From: Tetrahymena elliotti 4EA
Lineage: Eukaryota; Ciliophora; Oligohymenophorea; Hymenostomatida; Tetrahymenidae
DNA length: 23,193 bases
Direction: 5' to 3'
Assembly (NCBI GenBank): GCA_000231825.2
Contig: JH720334.1
Coordinates: 335,758-358,950, forward strand
In this document: piece by piece, positions 1-9,800 of the stretch
How the letters are laid out: every line of letters starts with the position of its first letter
How positions within the stretch are numbered: the stretch's first letter is position 1
Translations under genes and position numbers: made by a program
The notes under the pieces: model-generated
What the model was told of the DNA's origin: nothing
Databases searched by the model: none
The model's input: only the letters and a program-made list of their open reading frames with translations

Positions 1-37
1 AAATTTGAAATGAAATTATAATTATATATATATATAT

Positions 38-76
38 GTATAGTACCCTAGGGTACTGCCTTTTTCAAGGCTATAC
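38..76. repeat. Nested palindrome (possible cruciform) downstream of helicase gene A
   Basis: Outer arms GTATAG (38-43) and CTATAC (71-76) enclose a perfect 16-bp palindrome, AGTACCCTAGGGTACT (42-57), and a second small hairpin with arms GCCTT (58-62) and AAGGC (67-71). It is much richer in G+C than its surroundings and lies about 90 bp past the stop of gene A. It could be a small mobile-element relic or a 3' processing structure; the sequence does not decide. Confidence 0.6.
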
Positions 77-162
77 ACTGAAGTTTTAGATATTATTTTG
101 AACTAATATTTTTAAAATTTTAATATAACCAAACAGACCTTTATGAAAATTTGACAGTTTAT

Positions 163-3100
163 TCAAAATACTAAAATACAAAATAACTATAACAAGATAG
201 ACACTTAAATTAATTTAGAAGAATTAATATATTAGATTCTCTGATTAAGAAAGAGTTAATAACTTTTATTCTCTTTATTTTGAGGAATATTCACTTATTC
301 AATCTCAGCTATTAATATAAATAAATAAAATGTGCTAACTTTTAAAATGTTTTAAATATTAAATTTTACATTTTTGAGGATAAGATAAGCAAAAAAGCAG
401 TAGATGAGAAGGACAATAAAAGAAATTTAAAAACAATTAATTTAGCTTTCTTCTGTTTTTAATTTCTTTCTTTTAAAAGTTGATATAACTTTTTCAAAAT
501 ATGAATCCTCATCATTTAACTTTCTTTTTTCATTTATTTTATTTTTAGAATTATTTTATTTTTATTGAGCAAATCCTTCTTTGACTTCTATTGAATCATT
601 TTCTTTTGGTCTTTTATAATTCTAAGATTATTTGTAAGCTACTTACTCCTATTAATTATGAGTTATCTTTTCATTAGTCATATCTTGAACTGATTATTTT
701 TAGTACTCATCTTATTTAAAATCTTTAAGGAAAGATTTTGTTTAGTAATTTTAGCTTTAGATCACTTTCTAAGTATTTTGTAAATCATTCTAAGTTTAAG
801 ATGGTTTTCTTGATGAAATTAGCTAAGTTTATCTTTTAGCATAATTTTCTTTGACAAATGTTTAGTTGCTGTTAATACTTACATTAGATTAAGTTATTTT
901 TTAATTTTATGCTTATAATTAGGACTCTTCTAAAATGCTTGATTTTTCTTATTTTTATTGAATAAATATTTCTTCAATAAGCTTATTTTCTTATTTGTCA
1001 TAATCAAAAGTATCTTAGCAAGTTGCTTATTCCTATTATTTTTCTGTTTTATTTCCTTAAATAATTAGAGGAATATCTTGGGTTGTTTGTATTAAGCCTT
1101 TATTTAATTATGGACACTCTAAGAAAGTTTTGGATAATGAATCATCATCATTACCTTAAAATGGTTTTATCGATTTAATTTGCTAAGTATGTTCTTGTGT
1201 ATTATTATATTCTTGAACTGTTTAGCTATTGCTATATTCACTTGCATTTTATTAAAAAATTTTCTAGGTTTAATTCTGAGACAAAGACTCTTCTAAAGTA
1301 CTTTTTTTTCCATGCTTTTATTGAATAGGCTATTCTATTTCTTTCCTTAAATAAGTAAATTAAATTCCTTTTTTTTATAAGAAATTAACAAATTTTTGCT
1401 ATTAAAACCAATTTTTTAAAGAAAATATGATCAAACCCCCAGTAATAACATTAAAAAATGCAAACCTATTGCAATTTTTTATCAAAGCATATGTCAAGTA
1501 CTATTTCATTTAAAAAATGTAATCAAACAAATCGTATTAAATAAAAAAGTCTTACTTGTATAATTTCTAGTTTTTGAATTTGAGATATCATAATTTAGTT
1601 GTCGTTTTTGTAAATAAATTTAAATATACAATCATCAGCTATAAGGTCAATTTCAGGTTATTTAGTACTAAATATAACACATGCCTAATTGGTCTAATAT
1701 TTTGTTATTATGCTCTTAAAATTATTTTTTAGATACTCAAAGAAATTTTCAATCTTTTCATCAAAATCTTCTGGATGCAATTTTTTATAATCATTGCACT
1801 CACTTCTAAACACTTATTTTCTAACTTTATTGCTAATTTGTAAGCACTAGCTCACCTTAAAAATAGCTTCTTTAATATTCTTTGATTAATTGCTATTATC
1901 AATAAATTTCCTATAGCTTTCATTCAGTTACAATTTTTGGATATCTTCATCTTAATATGGAACCTTTTAAGATGCTTGATTAGAAACATTAATATCTCTA
2001 AATTAAAAAAACAAATTAATTGAATATTTATGAGGTATTTTAGTTGTGTAAATTTCATCATAAATTCTTAATGTTTGGCCAAATTACCGTAATTCCTGTC
2101 ACCTCGCTTGGCAAGGTTTAGCCTATACTGAGAGGGAGGATCTATTTAAAAAAATACTTAAAAAGATATACCTCACCTTGGTACCTAGGCAGGGCAGGAC
2201 AAAGGAATTACGGTAACACATGCTACCAAAATAAAACTGAAAAAAAAAAATTATCTAAATTTGGATATTCAAAGAATTTAAACTATTAAAGTATTATCTA
2301 TTTTTCATACCTTAACCCATAATTTCATCAAAAAAAATTTCTTGAAAAATAGAAATTATGATGAAAAACTACTTGCTTTATAAAGTTGAAATTACTTATA
2401 TTTTAAATTATTTTGTTCTAAATAGTTTTTAATGGTCTTTTTTAGAATTTGAAGTGTAGTTAAATCTTGTTTATCTATTTTTTTATATTTCTCCTCTATT
2501 TAATTTAGCATGCTTTCTTCATTTTCTAGAGAATCAAAATCTATCTATTAAAAAAATTCATTGTATTTTATAAAAGCCAATTTTTATTTTTGTTCAGTTA
2601 TAAGTAATTTAGCACACATTTCTTTTGCTACTTCAAATTGAAAATTTTTTAAGCCAGAGTGTATCATATCAATAGATCTCTATAAAAATCTAAATATTTT
2701 TATTTAAAATAATTAATTTTTTAGATAAAAAAATTGCTTAATGCTGTTACAGATCAATGTAATAAAGGAAATCCTGTTGAAGATTATTTTCTCTTAAATA
2801 CTACTCATCTAATGTTAAATTTTCATAAAAAACTATTTCTTCTTAATACATCTCAATATCTAATAAGATGTTATTAATTTTTTCATAATCTGCTTTTTTG
2901 AAAGTCTCTGTGATATAACTTAGAATTTGAAATGAGTTTGTTTTTTGAATTCTATTGTTTTAAACTAAAAAAATTCACTAAAATATGTACTAGTTTAGTT
3001 TTTAGAGTGTAAATTTACTTTCACTTTTGATAGAAGGTATATTATTTTATTTAAATCGAATTCCTTCTTTTTCGTAAAACTTCTCCTGTATTTCTGAAAA

Positions 3101-4810
3101 AAATCTACAAATCTATTATTTTTTAATATATAAAATAGAAAAATAATTAAATTTAATATTTACATAATTTGCTCCGTCTTCAATAAATGAAAAATTTAGA
3201 TAATTAATGGATCTAGTGCATGCAACATAAAACATTCTTCTGCACTCGCTAAGTTTATCCTCTTTTTTCTCTCTTTTCTCTTGAAAAACAAAAGATTTTG
3301 GAAAATCAGAATCATTCATTCCTACAAGAAAGACAGCTTTCCATTCAAGACCTTTTGAGCAATGTATAGTACTCATAAAAATACTGTTCATTTATTCAAT
3401 AGCTTCTTTATTTTCAAATATCCTGTCAAGAGTTTTGTCTTTTAATGTGTATGGAATCTTATGAATATTGTTTTGCTCAGAATTATGGATTTCAAAAGCA
3501 TTTTAAATCATTATTAAGTGCTTTTTTGTAGGGCTAAGTATAGCAAAATCACTCCATTCATAATCACTATGATTTTCTTTAATTTATTTTATTTCATTTA
3601 TGATTCCTGAAGCATAACTGTCTTCTTTCTAATAAACCTTAGCAACAGGCTTTACATTAGTAGCTGTTTTTTTATCAAAATAATTATCTATATTAATAAA
3701 TTTAATAAAATTTTAGATATTAAATTAAACTTTTTCTTTTTAACACAAACTTAAGATTAAATTAAAAAATTAAGATTATATAGGAGGAGTATTAAATTTC
3801 TTTTAGTTTTACTTAAAATAAATTTAAATTAAAAAATAGAACTTAAAACCTTAATTATTTTTTATTATATTCTATATAAATAGAATAGCAGGCCTCTTGA
3901 ATCAAAATGAAAATTTTAAAGAAAAAAATATTTAATTTGAGAAAACAAATCAATAAAAATAATACTTTATTTTGGACTCTACATCAATTATTTGCTTTCA
4001 TCATCATTTTTTATTTTTTCGAGAGTTTAATTACAAAATTCTATTATGTTACTTGAGCACCTAAAATTAGTATTAAGTTCTTTAGTTTTTATATTCTAAA
4101 CATCAATATTTATCTATTTTTTTATATATTCTCGTTTAGATTCTCTAAAGCTGTAAATATGTTAGGCATCATCTCCTATTTAAGATTATATATAATAATT
4201 AACTTTTATTCATACAAATAATACTTTTATCTAGGAAGAAGTAAAAATAAATAATACCTATGACTGTGATTTTTTTGTTTTTACATTTTTTAAAGAGAAT
4301 TAGAATATCATATTAGTATTGATTTACATCTTAGAATTCATCAAAAAAGAAATACTCCGCATCTTTAAAAACTTCCTATCTTCCTTTCTCTGTACTTAAG
4401 TACTCTTTTGCATACTCTCCTATTTCTTTGACATCTGGTTTGAATTTATGTTCTATAAAAAACTCTTTAAGATATTTTTTATATATCTCATATGTAAATT
4501 TATCAATATTTGTAATTTTTATTTTATCTGCATTTTCTTCTAATAATTATCTTGCCTTTATTTTTAAATTATTTGATGCTTCTACATTAAAAGTACTTAT
4601 TATGATTGATTCAGGTTTTACTCCTTTACTAATCAAAAATAATATTCTGTAAAGTAGTGTTGTAGTCTTTCCAGAACCAGCGCAAGCTATGATTTTTAAA
4701 TCTGCATTTAAGTCAGACTTAACTATCTCCTACTATTCTGCACTTAGCTCAGATATTAGCTTTTCTACGCTCTTATTATTTTTTTTTTAGTTCTAATATT
4801 GTGTTTTCAT
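163..4810 (-). CDS. UvrD/RecB-like SF1A helicase with degenerate nuclease domain and Q/N-rich tail (gene A)
   Basis: Predicted ATP-dependent 3'-5' DNA helicase of 1222 residues, read with TGA as only stop. Helicase motifs: LSAEQQ near residue 22, Walker A AGSGKT (44-49), Walker B DEFQD (157-161), GDDAQHIYSFR (185-195), LNTNFRC (218-224), TIHCSKGLEW (361-370), RRMFYVACTR (404-413). Introns, all GT..AG: 4176-4257, 3688-3965, 3113-3163, 2965-3018, 2690-2750, 1998-2395, 1501-1555; the joined frame is exact. Residues 630-800 align with the RecB-type nuclease domain of gene B, but only D747 and Q777-x-x-x-Y781 remain; K756 and I758 replace the catalytic E and K. The tail (about 800-1222) is Gln/Asn/Ser-rich. 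The last segment is hydrophobic and may hide one more in-frame intron (about 309-434). The start is the first ATG before the helicase core. Helicase identity is firm; loss of nuclease activity is inferred. Confidence 0.85.
776..1340 (-). repeat. In-frame internal duplication in the tail of gene A
   Basis: Two diverged copies lie about 360 bp apart, roughly 1141-1340 and 776-984. Each encodes a segment opening with a Leu-Glu-Glu-Ser motif followed by a Gln-rich stretch (TLEESLSQNQTQK and ILEESQLQAQNQK). The frame is kept, so the tail appears to grow by duplication of coding units. Confidence 0.55.
1998..2395 (-). other. Intron 6 of gene A, enlarged by a MITE-like insertion
   Basis: This phase-2 intron occupies the same place as the 80-bp intron 9926-10005 of gene B but is 398 bp long. 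Its acceptor was chosen by homology: the exon restarts at D-I-N in A, matching N-I-N in B. The GC-rich inverted-repeat element at 2084-2216 accounts for about a third of it. Confidence 0.7.
2084..2216. mobile_element. MITE-like element with 13-bp terminal inverted repeats
   Basis: A 133-bp GC-rich block is bounded by TTACCGTAATTCC (2084-2096) and its exact reverse complement GGAATTACGGTAA (2204-2216). The match continues inward with a short gap to GTC/GAC. The interior has further partial similarity between its ends (CCTCGCTTGG near the left, CCTCACCTTGG near the right). There is no coding capacity, so it would be a non-autonomous DNA element or a foldback. No clear target-site duplication is visible. 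It sits in intron 6 of gene A, where splicing should remove it. Confidence 0.7.
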
Positions 4811-4921
4811 TAGCTATTATCTTTTTTCAATTTAATTTTTATCTTTTTTAATTTAATTAATTATTTTTTTTTTTGAGAAAACAAGATATTTTTATTCTTT
4901 GTTTTTAATTAAAACAATTTT

Positions 4922-5185
4922 AAAATTGAGATAAAACAAATTTCCTTCTTTTAATTAATGATTTATTACTTTATTTACCAAATTATCTATTTTTCAATAT
5001 AAAATTGAGATAAATCATTTTTAATTCTTTTAATTAAGGTTTTGTTGTACTATTTTTGCAAATTCTATTTTAAAAACATTAAAAATTGAGATAAAAGAAA
5101 TTTTATTTTTTTAATTATTGTTTCATTATTTTATTTTTTCTACCAAATTATCTATTTTATACAATTTAAAATTGAGATAGAAATC
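4922..5185. repeat. Diverged tandem repeat, about 80-bp units
   Basis: The phrase AAAATTGAGAT recurs at 4922, 5001, 5082 and 5168, giving spacings of 79, 81 and 86 bp. Each full unit continues with a run containing TTTTAATTA and most then have CAAATTATCTATTTT. Three units and the start of a fourth are visible. The array ends about 110 bp upstream of the start of gene A, so it could lie in or near its promoter. Confidence 0.75.
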
Positions 5186-5782
5186 TTATTTATTGGTGGA
5201 GATGATATTTCAATTCATTTTTTGTAAAGTCTTAATTGTTATTTAGATTTAAAATTAATTACCTGTATTTAAAACAAAAAAATTTCTTTTCAAAAAATTT
5301 AAAAAGTATGTAGAATATCTGTAATTTTAATTTTAAATTAAAACTATTGGTCATTTACAAATGTTGGAAACTGGAATAGTTGGAGTGAATCTGCCTTCAT
5401 ATTCATTTTTTTTTGCTGTTTTTAATAATAGATCTGATATTTTGATCAATATTACAGATTGGATGAAACAATTTTTTATTAAATATGGCTGAAAATTTAA
5501 TTTTTTTTCATTTTTAAATTTTCATTCATTTTTAAAAAAATATTTCAATTTTATTAATGAAAAATGAATGATAATTAAATTATTGTTGACTTTTACTAAG
5601 TTTTTATTTTTTATTATAAAATTTCAGAACACCCATCATTAATTATTAACTATTATATTTAATATATATTCAATCTAATAAACACACAAATTTATCAAAC
5701 ATAATAACTCAATAAATTATAAAAATGAATTCAAATGAAGAGTAAAATGAAAATAGGCTTCATACATCGAACTCATTCACTC

Positions 5783-5833
5783 ACATCTCCACGAGAAATG
5801 AGGAGCGAGGCTTCGAGGAACTACGGTAATCTG
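5783..5833. mobile_element. Truncated relative of the 2084-2216 element
   Basis: Read on the minus strand, this GC-rich island begins ATTACCGTAGTTCCT and soon reaches CCTCGCT, closely following the left end of the element at 2084 (ATTACCGTAATTCCT, then CCTCGCT). The other end has no recognisable inverted repeat, so it looks like a one-ended or decayed copy. Its GC-rich character may extend left to about 5765. Confidence 0.55.
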
Positions 5834-6851
5834 ATCTGAATATTTTCACAAAACAAAAATTTATTTCATATGGATAAAAGTGATATTAAGAAATAATAAT
5901 AAACAAATTAAAAAAATTTGCAGATTTAAAATTGAATATTGAGAGTAGCCAATTCTTTGTTAGAGCCTTCATATTCTAACTTTAAAATTTTTTAACTCTT
6001 TTTTTCAAAGTTAGACTCTTAATCTTATCTAGCTTCAAATTATAAATAATCAGATTCTAAATTATCAGAAACTTGGAATTACTTTTGATATCAAAATTAT
6101 TAGAATCTATTTCAAATTTATTAATTCTTGAGATATATTAAATTCAAATTAATAAAAAAAATGCTTATTTTGTACTCAAAATTAACAAATATTACTCATA
6201 ATTATAAAGCAGATAGTCTACTTAAAGTTAAAATTGAAATTTTATTTTTCTTAAATTAATGATCAGGAATTAGATTAATCAAAAATAATAATTTTAATTT
6301 AGTTAAATATAAAATTTTTCTATAAATAGAAAAATTAATGAATAAGTTGAAATAAATTGAAAATAAGTAGTTTAATATAAAAGTAGACTTCATATAAAGT
6401 AAATTATTATTCGAATATTAAAAATTTAAATGATATCATTTCTTAATTGATTATTTAAAAATTATTTTATCTTAATTGAGCACCAAAAAAAGATAAAATA
6501 ACCTATTGAAAAAAAATATTTTAAATTTAATTTCATCAGATCGATTTTTTTTTAAAAAATAAAAATGAAAACCAAATTAAAGCAATTAAAATTAGAACTT
6601 CTTTACAAAATTTAACATGCTAATGTTGAATATCATAATTTGGTTCAATTTTTAATTTCTTTTCTTATTGAAATTCTTTTTCTAAAATATCATAGTCTTA
6701 ATTAACTCTTCTTTTACTGTTTAACGTTTTTACTTGATTTTTTTAAATATTCTGGTTACTTTGAATGTACAATTTTTATGTTTAGTTTTATATATGAGTG
6801 TGCTAGTTTATATCTTCATCTTAATTTTTTACTTCTTATTTTAATTTAAAT

Positions 6852-9800
6852 TCAATTTCTAAATTATTTGATGTCATTCTTTCTTTCATTTATTTGCCAC
6901 AGCCCTTCATCATATTTTCTTTTTTAAATAAAACATTAAAATTAGCTATTTTATTGTAGATTTATTTTATTTGAAATTTAATATTTTTTTAAAGTAGGGC
7001 GAAGGGCAGGGGAGGTTGAAATTTTTTTCAAATTAGCCTTCAGCTTTGCTAATTTAATTCCCAAGTGGAGTCTCTCATCTCCCCCCTTCTCCCTACTATC
7101 TTAATATTTAAAATGAACTTATTTGAAAATTTGTTAATAAAGTTAAAAATCACCTTTTTATGAATTAATTTCTTTAGATCTATCTTAGAAATCTAATTGG
7201 TAAATTCTCTCTCCAACTTAAATTTCAGGTGAAATTTAATGTTACTATTATGGGGTATTATTGACTTAGATTTGTTCTTTAGTAATATTTTAATTTTGAT
7301 GGTCATATTTTGAGAAGGTTTTTGTTTTTTCAGGCTTGTTTTAAATATTTAGATTTTAACAGACATTATTATCTCCTATTTCATGTTATCTATTTTCACT
7401 TTTATTTTAAACAAGGTATTATCTTTATTCTTCTTTATTTACCTAATTTTAGTTAACATTTTATAAATAAATTTATTCTAAGTTCTATGATTTATTAAAA
7501 TCAGTCTAATTTTCAAATGTTTCACTTTCTTTTTTTGACATTTAACTTTCTTAACTATTAGAATTTATGTTTAATTAATTCTAGTTTTAATCCTCGCTCA
7601 TTTGGATATGTTAAAGATGATTATTATCTAGCTATTCATCCATTTCTTCTGAATCAATATTTGGATTATGATTTAAAATTTATGAAATTTAATTTATTTC
7701 AGAAGAATTATTTTAAATATCTTGAACTACTGTACTAGGTTATACTTTTTAAGAATTATTTTCAAAGTTTTGCTAGATTAGATATTTCACTTATTTTTCT
7801 TTACTTAACTTACTTTAACTATCATTTTCTATGTTAATTAATTCTAAATTCTAGGATTTCTTTAGTTCATTAATTATCTATAGCTTTTTTGTTTGATTTA
7901 TTTCTAAGTTAGATTAAAATTAGCATCCCTAACTTAATTTTCCATTTACTTAATATTATTAAGAATTTTATAAATAAATATCTTCTTTTTGTGAGGAAGA
8001 ATAAGAAGTCTTTTAACTTTGATGAGATTAATTGAAATAATTTTCTCCAGATTCTTCCAAAAATTGTTAATTAGTGTTTTATTAGTTAGTAAATTCAATA
8101 GTTTTTTGTTCATCTTGTTCCAAATACTCTTCTTTAATTATCTTATTTTAACTATCTTATTCTAAGTCTATTAACTCTAAACACTAATTTTTGTTGTATT
8201 CATTGATATTATTTTATTTTTCTGATTCTTTCATTTCCATTTGATTTTCTTAATGAAATATTTAGTTTTGAATAAACTAATGATTATTATCAAATTGTTA
8301 ACTTTATTAATTAGGTTATTCTGGATTATATTCAATTAATGCTTCATTTTAGATAGGTTCTATTATTGTCTCTACAGGTTTTAGAGGTAATTGATAAAAA
8401 ATATTATTTAAATTAGATTAATATTACTATTCCTAACTTAATTTTTAATTTAATTAAAAATGTTATGAATATGCCTCTACAATTTTCTAAGATGAATAAG
8501 AATCAGTAATCGGATAAATTTGAGTGAGAAACTATTTATACTATTCTCCAGATTTTTCTAAATACTGTTAATTGTTGATTTATTAGTTAGGAAATTCAAT
8601 AGCCTTTCGTTTGTCTTGAAAACAAACATAGTCTATCTAAGAATTTAAATCACTACTACTCTCAATTTCTACATAGTTTTCAAAGCCTTGGTTATTATTT
8701 TTAATCTAAGGACATTCTTATTTGTTAAATATTTAGCTAAAAGTAATTTAGCTTTATGATAATTTATTAATTGAGTTATTTTCCTATGAATTTTCAATCA
8801 GTTACTATTAATCTAATTCATTATTTTCTACTGGGCTATTTTGTAACTCACTTTTTCCATCACTTTAGTAGTTTATATTTTTTCTTTTGTGATTTGCTTA
8901 GATGATAATAATTTCTTAATTTGAATTGCTTTACTATGAACATTCTTTTTGAGAATAAAGTTCTTAATGGATAGACTACTAAGAATTACTCCTATCTAAC
9001 TAGTAAGAATCTTGAAGAATTTAATTATTATTATTTTTTTAATCACTTTATAAAAATTAAACAGAGCTTTCTGCATAATCATCTATTTAATCTAGCTTGA
9101 CATAATCCTAAAGCTGTTCTATATAATGTGAATTATTACATTTACCTGCTTATTCATCCTTTTATTCTTCTAAACATTCTGATGAGTTTTCTATGACTAT
9201 AATATCCTCAATTTGATCTATTTGTTGATCTGCATTTTTTTCCATCTTATTTTAGCTTAAAAGCAGTTTTTGCATAATTTTATTTACTTAAGTTTGAACC
9301 AAAAAATTACAAAACTCATTTTCAAATTTCCAATCACTTATATCATAAATTTATAAATATCCTTACAAAGGATTATAAAATCCAATAGAGTTAATAATAA
9401 TATTTTATTTTCTCATAAGTGATGCATAAGCTAATCCCTAAATTTATATTTAATCCAAAATAAATTTAAAAAATTTTAATTTTAAATAAACTTAAGCAAA
9501 AAAAAACCTGAATAATGTATTCCTTTTATACATCCTGTGAAGAAGACGATTTGATTTCAAAAATAGTATCATCTGCTAAAAAATCTATTTCACCAATTAA
9601 GTTGTCATCATAAACTTTTTTTTTAACCTCAACTGACTTAAAATTTAAACTTTAAAGAAACTCCAAAAATTTATCTGTAATAATTGATAAATCATTTGGG
9701 TTAAATAATTAAAAATCATTTCTATAGAGACTTCTTCTAATTAAATTAACTAGTTAACCACATTTACTTACATTGTAAATATCTTACAAAATATCCATTG

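Larger units (their letters stand above)
4811..6851. other. Intergenic region between helicase genes B and A
   Basis: About 2 kb without a supported gene. It must hold the 3' end signals of B and the promoter of A. The part nearest A carries the diverged tandem repeat at 4922-5180, and 5783-5833 carries a GC-rich transposon fragment. At about 5345-5490 the minus strand has a short stretch free of TGA with protein-like composition (ending in the residues PVSNICK). It could be a gene remnant, but it is too short to call. The rest is featureless A+T-rich DNA. Confidence 0.6.

Noticed and set aside
2305..2400. Gene A ending at TGA 2305-2307, giving a 659-residue helicase without a nuclease domain.
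   Set aside because: A frame through 2395 is open, but the donor GTAATTT at 2395 coincides exactly with an intron of gene B, and the sequence resumes at 1997 with clear homology to B's nuclease domain.
3116..3163. Read-through of intron 3 of gene A as 17 extra residues.
   Set aside because: It is in frame and open, but gene B has an intron at the same position and the flanking residues align without it (ICRFFSE and VCRFFSE).
4428..4652. A 74-codon plus-strand ORF with membrane-like composition.
   Set aside because: It is the antisense shadow of the first exon of gene A, which carries the Walker A motif.
5765..5833. A tRNA or small structured RNA in the GC-rich island.
   Set aside because: No cloverleaf or conserved T-loop could be formed, and the right part matches the end of the intron MITE.
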